64,000 bases of DNA from Rallus limicola (GCA_022605955.1 JAKCOZ010000001.1:97248211-97312210), one strand, 5' to 3'; shown: positions 1 through 11,573, counted from the first letter of the stretch. Notes: a model not told the origin generated them from the sequence alone. A program made the numbers and translations.

Positions 1-3000
1 GTTTGCCAAACATGACATGAACAAGGAAACTTTTGAGGAAGGCAGAGAAAGTACCTGTCCCAGGGACTGGTTAAACAAACCCAAACCCTTTTCCTGTGAA
101 ACAAAGGATGCTTTCTGTTTCTCAGCTGCCTTAATGGAACAACCTTCTGAGCCTGAACAGCAGGTTTAATTCTGCAAGTTCTCCTCCTACTCCTCAAATC
201 AGAGATTTGTTTACTGGGTTCCAACTCTGATTTCAGTTCTATTGCAAATAAAACTTAAGCATAGAATTCTTCTTTCTGAAGTATATTCGGTATCTCTCTG
301 CTAAACCACATAACCCAGAGCTCGTTTGTAGCACTTCTGAAGGTGGAACAGTTTGGCTTACCAAGAATAACCTACTGGAATGCAAAGTCTACGTGCCTTT
401 TTATGTCCTGCCAGGTTCATGAAAGCAAGTCTGTCTGTGCTTGACATCTGCTGGGAAACGCTGCATGGCACAATTACTATTTTAAAATATTTTATATTCC
501 TGTAAATTCAGACAGCACCCCGCAAAGTGCTTGCAAACCAAGACAAGATGCAGGGATAACTAAGCAGAAAGGAAGGGTTGTAGGGAAAAAAGTAGGTGGA
601 AGGAAGAGAAGCATCAACGGCAGGTGAAGACAGTGAGGCTATCCAAGCTGCCTGGGACACTGCCTCACAAGTGTGAAATCTGAAAGAGTAAGGAAAAGAA
701 GAGCAGAAACAAGATGATGTAGGATACTGCACACTGTAAAAGAATAAAAGCAACCCAATTCATTAAAATAGAAAGCCAGAGGGTAACATTCTAGGTAGTG
801 TGGTTCCTAAAACATCAGCTGCATTTCTCCACCACTTTAGGAAGTTTATTCCCACTGAACTGTAATAAACAATGCACATGGATGGGAAGTCAAAAATCTT
901 CAGGGGTTACCTTATTTTGATTGTGATCTTGACCTGTGGAACAATGGGGAGGGCTGAAAGATCTAAACCATCTTGACTCTACATCTATTGTTGAGAAAGG
1001 GGCAGGAGGGAGGGAAGGAGAAAAATCACTAAGTTACTCCCTATCCATCATCATTCAGACCAAAAGCTCTGCTTACCCTGAGGGGTGGTGGGGAAGATTC
1101 CAAAATGAAAATTAATGGACTAAACTATTCCTGTAATTCACTTCTATGTGAGAGAGGCAAAGCATGTGCTGAATGTAAATTATTTTTGTAAGCTGCCTGA
1201 TAAGACCCAGATGACTACAGAACATGGAACAACAACAGCCTCCTTTTGGGTAATACATCTGAACACAATATGTTACTGGAAGTACCTTTCTCGAGTTTTC
1301 CATGATTTCTTGTATTCACCTTTTACTATCTTACTTCACAGCAACTGGATGTTTTCCAAGAGCAAGCATGAGCCATGTTCCTCACGGATATCAATCATGA
1401 GAAAGGTAATAGTATTTCTGACAGTCTTCCTAATGCACATCCAAAAACCCCAGCCTATTCCACAGGGATATGCAAGCAAAATCTTTGCTGCCCTAAGTAT
1501 TGCCACTAAAACCCCTCTTGTTAAACCTTTATCTTTGTTCGATTGGCAAATTTGATTATGAGTTTAATTTTTGCATAGTAAAGCTCATCGAGCCGTTTTT
1601 AATTTCAAATTGGGTTGCTCTCCATCATGACTAGCTGAATGCTACAAAAACCTTTGACACAGCGACCTCATAAACCAGAGAACAGAAGAAACGCTCTTAG
1701 GAGCGGGGAACTCTTGATAAGAGACGTTTTCCTCCATTGACTGTGCTCTGGCAGCTGTAACTATGTACAGGAGTCCACACTTGCAAATTACAGGAAATAT
1801 GTATCTGAACTATCCTTCCATGAAATTATTTTCTTTGTTAAAATGATCATCACAGGTATAAAAGCTCAGAAAAAGAAAGTGTCTGAAGTTGACTGAGCAT
1901 CCTGTTTTTCTTTGATGCAACCTATAGCCACCATTTAAAGCCTCTGTAATTAAAAGTCTTTATGCACTCCACCACCAAGCATCAGACAGGAGGCAACATT
2001 CCTAACTATACCAGGGATTTTCATAGACTATCCTTCCACTACATGAATCTGGCAAAGAGGATCCCAAACTATTTCAGACTTGAATGAACTACAGAATTCT
2101 GTATTACTTATACATAATGTGAGGTCATAAAAAACCCACCCACAAACAAACTAATGACAAGTAAGAGGCATTTCAATTACCAAAGACCTATTTCAACCTG
2201 ACATCTAAATATCTGATGTTAGATGGCTGCTGCTCTTTACAGACTGATCATAGTAATTTCACTCCTCCATTGTTCACCAGGACCTCTCATTACATGCACT
2301 GTGCGGGTCTAAGCCACGCCACAGCCTATTGGGCTCTGACAAAAATCGCAAGAAAGAAAAGTTATTCTGTCTTTGAACAAAACAGAGCACTTCACAAATA
2401 TCAATGAACACACCACAGCAGCCCTTTGGAGTATCCCCACTTCACACACGAGGAGCAGCGAGCACCAAGGAAGATGAAGCAACTCGCCCACAGTCACATA
2501 ATGTCCATACCCACAGCAAAGGAAGATTGATTTTCTAAGTCTCAGTTTGGCCCTTTAATTGGGAGATACTCTGTCTTTACATTTTGTGGGTGGTCTATTG
2601 TTCGGGGTACTGAAATGCCTCTTTTCCCCACTGGTGAAACAAAACAACAATTGAGTATACTAAACTTGACAACACAATGGGGACCATTAAAGGAATAGGA
2701 TTTGCATACCCTGGTAAGTGCCTTTATCTTCCAAAATAAGAAAAAATCACCAGCATGGCCACCACCCTTAGGAGAGATGTGCATCAGTAAAGTCAATACC
2801 CGTTTTCCACTACACCTGCGGAAACAACATTCTCTCTCCCAAGGAAAAAACCACCAAACTGTGTCAGTACTGAACTGAAAAGATGAACAATGGCATTAGG
2901 ATGAAAAACAGTAATTCCACTAACTCTTCCTCTTTCTCAGATATGTGACATGCTGAAATAGTCCTAACGAGTTGGGCAAACATGATTTAGTTGACTGTCG

Positions 3001-5639
3001 CTGGAAGGACCACTGCACAGAAAAAGCAGATAAGAGTTTTAGAACAGTGGTTCTTCTGATCCACTACCCAGTTTCAATCTGTTTCCTAACCAAGAGCAAT
3101 AAAAGTCCTTTTTATCCTTAAAGCAAGGACTTCCATAGTGAAGTAGGTATAAACATGTATAAACATATATACACATATCAAAGCGCTTCCTTTCCAGACA
3201 GGTCCATTTGTATTTCCTTGTTTTAGAAAGCTGACAGAACCTCATTGTTACCCATCTAATTCAGCTGCAGTGCACTCGCAGCACTGGACTGCTCACACCA
3301 CAGACTGGAAAGCAAGGGTGTGCATCTACCCACCTCTACAGCAGCGTACAAACCAGAGTCCAGCAGACCACACTAGAAGTGGAGCTGCCAAGCAAAGGCA
3401 ACTGAAGCTGCAGTACCAAGCGAATCGAGGCAACTGGCTTTTTTTGCAGGTGCTGAACTGCTCTGTGATGCTCAGGCTCTGGAACCCTGATTTAAACCAA
3501 GCCCCACTGAGCATCCTCTACATGCTGTACCCATAACTAGAACTGTGTCTGCAGAAGCAAATTTGCCTCCCGTTTAAACAGGGAGAATAGAAAGAATATT
3601 GATCTCTTAATAACCAATATTAACATTTTTCTTGATGAGTTCTCACAAATCCGAATTCCAGCTTCAGAAGCTGGAAGTTTCAAAATCAATCAAACCCACT
3701 AAATTACTCCTGTACTGAATTTGTTTGTAGGACTTGAAGATACCTGCCCACAGGTACTCTTTGTCAGATCAAATACATCAAGTGGCTGCCACTAGCTTTA
3801 CAAAACATGTACCACTTTTGGGAGGAGGGGAAGTATCCCAAACCTCGTAACCGCTACTAGTCAGTACCACCTATGGTGAATACTTTAGAAGCAAAGATCC
3901 AAAGAAAAGAAAATGGTGTTTGGAACTTTTAACAAGCCCCAGTTTTTTTTAATGGCTTCAGGAGACTAGATTAGACAAAGATGATTAATATTCTTGTCTA
4001 GTCTAGATCATTTACTACAAGTGCAATATGAGATTGTGCTAGTACCAAAACCAGGTCCCAATTCTTTCTATTTGAGAACATCTTAAAAGCACGTAACAAC
4101 TTGTAATTGCAGCTTTCCACTTTCTTATCTCACCACACTCGTCCCCTCAAGTAAAACTAATCATGTTTTTATTAGTGGCTCCATTTCAATCATTCAATCC
4201 AACTCTGCTGCTGCAGATGCTTTGTCCAGTGCTCAGGAAAACTAACTGGCAGAGCTTATTTCCCCAGACCTTGTAAAACCCTCCCCCATCACCCCAACAA
4301 AGTATCAGCAACATTTTTAATTTTCAGGGAAGTTAACCAACACAGTAGACAAAATAATTCCCTCCAGAGGTTTCGCAGCAGTCTCAGTCCATTACACAAC
4401 TGCCTTCAGCATTAGCAAGAATCTGGTAGCTACAGCAGTGGTTGAGCTCGGGCTGCCTCCAGTATCTGCACAGATCTATTTACTTACAGAAGTTCTGCAA
4501 CACCCGACTTCCTCTTTTCTTTACTATGGTAGAGCAAGATAAGAGAAGGACAGGGGGTGGAGATGGGAAACAGGCATTTCACAATCTCAAACAGGGCACA
4601 GCTACCTTTCAAAACAGTACCGAAACTGGAATCTGCCTCTAAAGTTTGCCCAAGTTGATGATACACTCGAGCACCAACTCTTACAACTTGATTAAGTATT
4701 TGTAGAGGTGGTGGTGGTAGCGTTAACCAACGCTGCTCTCCAATGTAAAGTAAGAATATTTTGTTTTGAATCTGATTAGTTTTATTTGGTTGGGTTTTTG
4801 TTTGGGTGCCTCCCCCAGCAGTTCATGCCAGGCCAAGCTATATTCCAAAATTCTCATCAAGATTTTGGCACTATCAGGCACGCTTATTGGGTAAAGTCAG
4901 CAATAGAAGTTTAAATTTTGCAAACATCCTTCCACTTTCCATTAAAAAACAACCAAGCCACGTGCTACCCAAGTCGATGTATTCCACGGCATGAGGAAAA
5001 CTGAGATACAGAAACCACATAGATGCCTCAGTCCTCTTTTAGCCGTAACTTAAAGAATCTACCTCATATCTCTACTGATATGCTAATAATTGATGAAACC
5101 AAACCACAATTCCCAGGCTTGGCTCTACTCAAAAGAAGAATTATAAGAAGTCTCAAAGCAGTCACAGCAATCCTGACTGGTGAAATGTTTTCAAGGACTT
5201 GGATTTAATCACATGTCATTTTCTTTTCCTCTAATCATTTATTGAAAGTCATAGGTTGAATTATTTATGAATAAAAGTTAATTGCATTGAAATGCAGTAT
5301 TGCCCTGTGTTTATCTAACACCTTCAGAACTCAACCACTTGCCACTAACTGGTTAGAATCTACAAAAAAGCCAATACAGAATTTAAGATAAGATTTAGCC
5401 GTTTCTGTAGTGTTACTGCAGTTAACTCCCAAAATCTTGTTCCATGCAGCCAAGTCCCTTGATCTCACGATCTGTGCAAATTGTGCAAGTGCTTTTACTG
5501 ACTTTTGCTATGTGTTTAGATTTCAAAAAACAGTCAAAAAAGACCCAAAAAACAACCAGGGGGAAGAATAGCTTGCTCACAAAATATTTGCTTTGAATAA
5601 GTAAGTTTTGAGTAATTAGTTGTAATTAAAGATATCATT
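1..5639. other. AT-rich noncoding stretch, probably intronic
   Basis: I see no coding exon, RNA gene or recognisable transposon here. Open frames are all under 140 codons and none has a matching acceptor/donor pair that preserves frame. A minus-strand donor-like site (CTTG|GTAAGCC, GT at about 356-357) and a dual acceptor/donor-like site near 1073 occur, but such sites are expected by chance at this density. The only structure I note is an imperfect hairpin at 3966-4006, listed separately. If the leftward gene model is right, this is deep intron of that gene. Confidence 0.5.
3966..4006. repeat. Imperfect inverted repeat (hairpin)
   Basis: The left arm CTAGATTAGACAAAG (3966-3980) pairs with the right arm CTTGTCTAGTCTAG (3993-4006) across a 12-nt AT-rich loop. 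The stem has one G-T-type mismatch and one bulged base. No target-site duplication or longer terminal repeat is evident, so I cannot assign it to a transposon family. It may be a remnant of a small palindromic element or chance. Confidence 0.45.
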
Positions 5640-6200
5640 ATCTTAGTACAAACAATCACATCACAGAGTCTCCCTATCTGGGGTTCCTCAAAATTTTCTT
5701 AGCTGTCAAAGGATCTCAAAGATCAGCGACTTGCATGCATGAGGCTGCGTTCGCGCTCCTTGCAAGGTGTAAAATGTAAGCTCAAGGGTACGCTCCTATA
5801 AGCACACTGCACATCAATAAAGTGTTAATCTTAAATCGGCAAGGCCACACAACAGAAGTAGCTATTACTATTACTAGTGCCCGACTGCCCCTCAGCAGAC
5901 AGCGTTTTCCAAGTCCCTCGTTTCCTTAAAGCGACTCATTTACTCATCGCCCGCCAGGACAAAGAGTAGAGCGAGGATTTCGCAGGTACCTCTGTGGCTT
6001 GCGCATGGTGATAACACGCCAGGAAAGATGGATTTTCATTTTCTCATCAAGTTATTAGATTAGGTTTACACGCAGATTTAAATGCCCAGGAGGAGTCTGC
6101 CACCTGTCCTAAACTTAATTAGTTCAGGAATGTCTGCATGACAAGAGCAGATACTTCAGATGTTTTGGAGTGACCATAAGCAAACATCCAAATAATCACC
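5640..6200. promoter_or_regulatory. Candidate conserved regulatory block
   Basis: CpG dinucleotides are retained here against a depleted background, for example in the segments around 5746-5755 and 5940-6010. Short motifs of developmental regulators are dense: homeodomain cores (TTAATTAG near 6115), an E-box (CACCTG near 6101), SOX-like ACAAAG near 5960 and GATA-like sites. No open frame or splice structure explains it. Retained CpG plus motif density is typical of deeply conserved avian enhancers, but conservation itself was not tested, so this is inference. Confidence 0.35.
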
Positions 6201-6690
6201 AACACAACTTCAGTGATGCCAGGAACGAAGCACTAAGCACAGCCCTCTCTGAAACAGCCTGAATTTTATTAATGGAGTGCTTCATGCTTCCCATCAAACA
6301 CAGAACTGACATCAGCTAAGCGTCTATAAAGCCAGAGAATCAACTGTGTAAAGTCTGCAACTGAGTTAAGGAAATGAAGAGAACTAGCTTTCCTGTTAAA
6401 ATATGTTTACACATTACTGGGGAGGGGTGGGGGTGGAGGAAGGGGGAGATAAAAGCTCAAATCCTGCAAGACTTTTCCTCAGCTTTGTTCTTGCTGTTTA
6501 TCATCGCAGCACACTCAAGATTTTCATATTTTTATACCTCCCCCCACCCCATGCAGGACCAGTGAAGTAGACTAAAAGCTAGGAAAAAAACCCACACATT
6601 TTCATTTAAAGAGGAAAAAAGCATTCACGTTCAAGTATATTTCACATTTCAAAGCTGATTCAAAACCCCCTTTTAAAATCTTAATTAGAA
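6201..6690. other. Noncoding spacer between candidate regulatory blocks
   Basis: This is AT-rich sequence without a supported exon or transposon. It contains a G-quadruplex motif at 6419-6446, listed separately, and short A- and C-rich runs near 6538-6600. I see nothing else. Confidence 0.5.
6419..6446 (+). other. G-quadruplex motif
   Basis: The G runs are GGGG, GGGG, GGGGG and GGGGG, with loops of 1, 1 and 8 bases; the long loop itself contains two GG pairs. This fits the canonical four-run quadruplex pattern on the plus strand. For a leftward transcript the G-rich strand would be the template strand. It is flanked by the candidate regulatory blocks on both sides. Confidence 0.7.
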
Positions 6691-6990
6691 TTTTATCTGT
6701 GTAGGCACGCAGGAACTCCTGACACAGATGTGAGTGACTGAACATAACGCAGAGAATTCAGCTATCCCTCTCCTTACGTTGCCATTGGCACACACAATAA
6801 ATTTCGTCTCATTAGCAGGGGCTACTTAGTTCGCTGTAGTAAACAAAGCTGCCGATAACGACAGCCTCGCATACTTTTCATTCATTCAGGTATTTTTCTT
6901 TGCTTAGACTTCTAGCATGTGGCACAGAAGAGCTGAATGTTAAACATTCCTGGAGTGTCACAATATGTAATACAATAAAACAGATTACAA
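6690..6990. promoter_or_regulatory. Candidate conserved regulatory block
   Basis: The segment keeps several CpGs, for example around 6766-6780 and 6835-6875. It carries homeodomain cores (TTAATTAG near 6681), a SOX/forkhead-like AAACAAAG near 6842 and an inverted CCAAT-like ATTGG near 6784. No coding or repeat explanation is visible. Its function as an enhancer is inferred from composition and motif clustering only. Confidence 0.3.
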
Positions 6991-7113
6991 CCATACCTTT
7001 CTTTCACAGCAGTGGTGCCAAGCACAGGTACACTGTAGCAATCAATTTGTTCTGCAGACAGTAAGGCTTTCATAGAATACTAATGCAAAAAAACCTCTTT
7101 TCCTTTCTCCTTC

Positions 7114-7590
7114 GCCTTGACTCCCCAATGCCCGGGTCCCGACCAATACAAGGAGGAGGGCGGAATGTCTTCTGCTGAGATAACCACAACTACTAATCAA
7201 GTATACGTGTACAAGGGCATGGGATTAAACCTCCACCGGGCTCGACTCGGGCACCGGGAGCAGCTAAACACATGCAAGGCAAGGTCAGAATTAAACACAC
7301 GCACGCACGCGCATCTACTTGAGTGAACTAATTCATCACACTTTACCACTGACGGCTTTTCACCTCGGGGGAGTAAAATTACATCCTGGTGAACTGACGA
7401 GGTTCAGACACAACAGCTTCCAACAACAAATCAGATCTCAGCGGAGCGGGAGCCGTGCTCCTAGGTGAACACTCCTCCTCTGCCGGCTTTAACAGGCTGT
7501 TTTGGGAACTCTGTGCACGCCGGGCGTGTGCACGCAGGCAGGTGTGCGAGGCGCGCTGTCAGGCACCGGCTCGAACGGAACCGCCACGCT
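7114..7590. promoter_or_regulatory. Secondary CpG-rich patch (small CpG island)
   Basis: By hand count there are about 32 CpG in about 475 bp at roughly 50-55% GC, close to the number expected without CpG decay. Neighbouring lines of the same length usually hold 0-2 CpG per 60 bp. The densest part is 7441-7590. The patch also contains an alternating purine-pyrimidine CA/CG run near 7296-7312. Open frames of 60-70 codons cross it but have no clear splice partners. It could be an alternative promoter of the leftward gene or a CpG-rich enhancer. A weak leftward donor-like site (CGAG|GTGAAA) lies near 7360-7370. Confidence 0.5.
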
Positions 7591-8389
7591 CAACTTCAAA
7601 CAACAGGCATCAGCTCCCTTCCAGAGAGTTTTCTTTTTGATTGTATTTATCCTTACCTCTTAACATAATCAATCTATCAAGCCTAATTACTCCAGAAGAA
7701 AGCATTTTATTATTGTCTAACATAGCAAATGTCAAACAAGCTGTTCATTTACCTTGAAGTTTATTAGCATAGAAATGCAACATGAAGATGCTCTCAAAAT
7801 ATTGTCACTTGCATTCACAACGTTTTCGAAAACCCACTTAGCAGGTTTTATTGCCTGGCATAGCTGGATACTGTATTAGTGCTTAGAACAGGCAAGGCAC
7901 TACCTTAACTGTATCGCCCTTGAGCTAATGCAAGACTTTTCCTTTTAAATGTTTGGTTTACATTTAACTTTTCTCTTTGTTTCTTTTCACTCCGGCACTT
8001 CTCCCACCTCCCGGTCAGCGTACATGTGCTGATACATGTGTTTTCATAAGGGTTCATACACGTGCATTTCAACCAAGGGTGAAAAGTGAAATGCTGAAAT
8101 TTAAAAGCAGGGATTTCCCCCCTGCCCCCGCCTCCCACCTGCCCAAGTTCTGCCCCGTCATGCATCCTTCCTAGCATTTTCCCTACAGCAGACACAGATG
8201 TACATTTTACCAAAACCACTGAGGCAAACCCTATAAATCAGCAGCAGCATGGTTTAAACAACACTGCTTTTGCATGTGATCTGTATTGATAAGAAAACAC
8301 TGCACAAATACTCCCAAAAAGCACCCCAAAAATAACGTCTGGCACTCTACCTAGAGTAAATTAGCAAAAATATTTTTGACATATCAGTG
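7591..8389. other. AT-rich noncoding stretch
   Basis: No supported exon or transposon is seen. Two leftward donor-like sites occur: GAG|GTAAGG at about 7653-7661 and CAAG|GTAAAT at about 7748-7755. Neither has a good upstream acceptor with a pyrimidine tract, so no exon is called. Confidence 0.45.
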
Positions 8390-8900
8390 GCTTTGCAGAG
8401 GTATCAGGAAAAAGCAGCATTAATCAATACTGATGAGTTTGTCCTTGACATACTGACCGTGTCATCGGGCTATTGTCATGTGATATCATGTCATTTCCCC
8501 ACCTGGCTCATGACCTTGTCCTTTAAATGACCCAAAGCTTCCCTCAAGTAGCAGGAGGCCCCTCCCCGCTGTCTCAGCAAGGTCGAACGGGTCAGCGTGT
8601 CCTCATCTATAATCCAGCACCATTTGTCAGCAGGGAGGCTGGAGGAGGCAGGCTTGCTACAAGGGGAGAATGCCCAATTAGGCAGCTGTCACACAAAGCA
8701 TAGGCTGCAAAATTATCCCCTGTCAAAAGAAAGAGCAGCTGCGGGTGCCAATTACAGCAACCTTTCAACCCTTTAGGTACTGGAAACTACACAGAAGTAA
8801 ATGAAGTACAATTAGTGATAACAAATCGATGAATTAGGACAGTAAATTAGAAATTACTAGCAGGTGAGCTTAGGTCTCCCATAATATTAAGGGCACGGCA
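8390..8900. promoter_or_regulatory. Candidate enhancer with E-box/homeodomain couplets
   Basis: Two couplets of a homeodomain-type CAATTA and an E-box CAGCTG face each other. CAATTA is at 8675-8680 and CAGCTG at 8683-8688; CAGCTG is at 8736-8741 and CAATTA at 8749-8754. The flanks add nuclear-receptor half-site-like TGACC sequences (near 8451-8459 and 8511-8517), an ATCGAT site (8826-8831) and TAATT cores. There is no coding or repeat explanation. The clustering resembles developmental enhancers that bind bHLH and homeodomain proteins; activity and conservation are inferred. Confidence 0.4.
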
Positions 8901-8982
8901 CACCCCAGGCAAGGGCAGGAACATACAGATTTCACAGAGCACATCAGTGTTGTCCTATCCATCTTCCGTGCATGGAGCCCAT

Positions 8983-9030
8983 TTTCCTCCATCACTTTCT
9001 CCCCACATCACTTTCCTCCATCACTTTCTT
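8983..9030. repeat. Short direct duplication
   Basis: The 18-base unit beginning TTTCCTCCATCACTTTCT occurs at 8983-9000 and again at 9012-9029, a period of 29 bases. It is a local tandem slip product with no further copies. Confidence 0.7.
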
Positions 9031-9060
9031 CCCTAAACCAGACAGCATAGGGAAAAGGGG

Positions 9061-9081
9061 AAAAAAAAAAAAAAAAAAAAA
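9061..9081 (+). repeat. Poly(A) run, 21 nt
   Basis: This is an uninterrupted run of A preceded by a G/A-rich segment. No retrotransposon body is recognisable upstream, so I call it simple sequence rather than a retroelement tail. Confidence 0.9.
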
Positions 9082-9280
9082 GGCAACCCAAAGAGGAAAG
9101 AAGTTGTAGCCTGATCAAAGAGCCTGTAGCCTCTTCATCCTAGCAAATGCAGTTTCCTCCTTTCCTCAGAAGGAGGTCCTCAGAGCTGGCAGTTCTCTCT
9201 CTCTAGTAAGCGTACTCCATGCCCGACATTTGACATTTGCTGCCCCTCCTGTGGCAGCTGAGCAAGATTTACCCCGGGGG

Positions 9281-9338
9281 AAAAACCAAACAGCAAACAA
9301 AACCCAACCAAACCAACAAGCAAAATAAAACCCAACAG
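9281..9338 (+). repeat. A/C-rich low-complexity tract
   Basis: The tract is made of irregular AAAC, CCAA and AACC units with almost no T. It is a degenerate simple repeat. Confidence 0.75.
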
Positions 9339-9529
9339 GTGTTAAACACCCAGTAAATTTTGTGTCATTTACCCTTGAAACTCTTAGAGTTAAGCACTAG
9401 AATTTTGACTTATTTCACCATATTTCAGTTCTCTGATGCATCATGTGGTGGCAACCCTGAGCACAGTCCTAATATGCCAGCAAAGTTGCCATGCAACGCT
9501 TTGTTTTGGGGGCTTTTTTTCGTCTTCCA

Positions 9530-9563
9530 CCCCCCGCACCCCATCCCCCACACACACACCCCC
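9530..9563 (-). other. G-quadruplex motif on the minus strand
   Basis: On the plus strand the C runs are CCCCCC, CCCC, CCCCC and CCCCC, separated by 3, 2 and 9 bases. The minus strand therefore carries a four-run quadruplex motif with a GT-repeat loop. If the leftward transcript exists, this G-rich strand would be present in the nascent RNA, unlike the plus-strand motifs at 6419, 19896 and 23118. Confidence 0.65.
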
Positions 9564-10359
9564 GTGGTAAAGAGCTTCTAAATAATCTCCCACTATATCA
9601 CCTTCTTCAGTAGCCAGGTGCGCACACTACTGGGTGCTGGTACCAAACAGCAGGGCCTGCAGACCACAGCTAAGCCAACTTCACCTGGGGGGTGAGCACC
9701 CCAGGGCACCGGCAAGAGGGTGGACATGCAATGCCTCTCAGGCAGCTGTGGAGCACCAGGAAAGCACCATAAAATGGCGGGCAGGGGAGATTGAAAGCAT
9801 GGATAAATGGCACACCAGCACCCCAACCCATGGTTAGGGCAGGTGTACCAGTGCCTTCACACCGGGGTGCTTTGAGTCAAAGACACAAACAGATCTGAGG
9901 AACAAAATTCAAATTCCAAGATGCCTCCTAGAGTCAGTCTCCACAGCCAGTTTACAGTAATTTCAAACTATGCAAAGCTGCCATTTGCCTTCTCAATTCT
10001 CTCCTTTCATTCCCCACTCCTTAATCTCAAATCCACCTTCTCTCTATTCCTATGCCCTGCACCCACGCTGGCTACTGAGGACAGTGGTCCCAATTCCTCC
10101 CAGCAGCAGTTCTGAAATAATACCTATATCCTTGCACAGGTTCTTGTATGTGTACTGTCACACACATGTCTATTTATGCTAATAAATATGCTCACCAAAA
10201 CATGAAACGTGGTTGTAATTAAGTCACTGATCTCCAAGAAGCAATTTCCTATGGCTGCCTTGCGATCTCTAGCTAGCATCAACTACTCCACTGTTTAAAA
10301 CATAATAATGCTACTAATAAACTTGCTTTTGTAACTGTTGAAAGTGGAACAGAACCCTA
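9564..10359. other. Noncoding stretch without clear features
   Basis: Open frames of 60-80 codons exist on both strands but lack paired splice sites and show no recognisable domain. No transposon is recognised. Confidence 0.45.
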
Positions 10360-10640
10360 ACTATATGTAAATGTAAAAATGTTAATTTAACAACAGTTGC
10401 AATAATGCTCATCAAGTTTGACATTTTCTCTTGAGTAGTGTATGGTAACTGTAGAGTACTGAAAGAGTTAATGTGTTTAGAATTCAGTTTCCATCATACT
10501 TGGGTGACTATCTCTTTAAATAATTTAAATCCTCTCCATCAACTACAAAGCTGTTTTGAAGCCATTTAGCTTTGTTCTTTACATGTGTTCTAATTAAGAA
10601 ATGACCTTGTCATCACACACACCAGAAATCCTGGATTATT
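10360..10640. promoter_or_regulatory. AT-rich block with developmental motifs
   Basis: It is rich in TAAT/ATTA cores, a SOX-like CTTTGTTCT (near 10569-10578) and a nuclear-receptor-like ATGACCTTG (near 10600-10608). It has the composition of an AT-rich conserved noncoding element. Conservation was not tested, so this is low confidence. Confidence 0.22.
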
Positions 10641-10729
10641 TCCTGCAGCAAAAATCTACGAAGCCCAAAAAAAAACCGACAAAAAAGAAAAAAAAAAATA
10701 CATATACACTTCTTCCTTTAGTGAGGAAC

Positions 10730-11396
10730 TGAAGAAGTTGTTGGTTGGCTGAATGCTGAAGCAGTTTCGCCGCATAATTTTTTTTTGTGTGTATGTTTTT
10801 GAATGTCACAGGGCGGGTTAGTGTGACCTTGAGCTGCATCAGCAGCACAGCAAGGGTCGAGATGCCTGCAGGCGCCCTTGTACTGGATTTGCAAGACAAA
10901 AACCTTCAAACTGGCTGAAGGACATCTTAAATCTCTTCAAAGGTTTTCCGAACTAATCTGGGCTGCTCTTAGCCGGATCTGTGCCAGTGTGAGAGGCAAA
11001 ATTAAAAACAAGGTCTTTGACAGGATGTTGTCTCCTCTTAACCCTTCTGGGGCGGGAGGCAGCGCATCGCAGACTGCTAAGGGACACTTCAGTAAGCCAC
11101 AGAGAGGAGCCCAGTTCAACCGGCAGCATTCTTTCATAACGAAATTACGTAAGCAACCATTTACTAGGAACGGTGCTGTTATTAATACCAAGCATTCAGC
11201 CGGCTCTTCACACAGCCATCCCCATGTCTTTCTCCTCCTCCCCTCAAACTTCAAACCGTTATTTTCCCAACTGGTGCTGGGTGCCGTGTGTCAGAGGACA
11301 GTGGTGACATACCCTGCCCCTCTGCAGGCTCAGTCCCTCAGACCGCAGGCGAGGAGAGGGGTGCTCAGCGCCTCACGATACCAGCCCCTCCATTAA
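10730..11396. other. CpG-retaining block with long overlapping open frames
   Basis: A 172-codon frame (10878-11396, plus) overlaps a 105-codon frame (10937-11254, minus). I recognise no domain in either. For a window this size one frame of about 170 codons is expected by chance, and low stop density on both strands fits raised GC here. CpGs are retained between about 10765 and 11210. I favour a noncoding conserved block over a gene. It ends about 180 bp from the candidate microexon at 11574-11607. Confidence 0.3.
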
Positions 11397-11573
11397 ACCT
11401 CACAGGTGAAAATCATTTCTCTGAGTGAAAAGCAGTAGGGCCTACCATGACATGTCCTGCATTTAGGCGAGGTGGATAGGAGGAGAAGGAGGGTCAGGTA
11501 CATGCAGAGGGATTGCTCTGGCAGGCACTGAACATGTTTTACAAGAAGAAATGAAAAAGTGTCTACTCCTTAC

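Noticed and set aside
9061..9081. Poly(A) run as the tail of a SINE or processed pseudogene
   Set aside because: No retroelement body, tRNA-like promoter boxes or target duplication next to it; birds have few active SINEs.
10878..11396. 172-codon plus-strand open frame as a gene
   Set aside because: About one frame of this length is expected by chance in 64 kb; no domain and no splice sites. Kept only as part of a block of interest.
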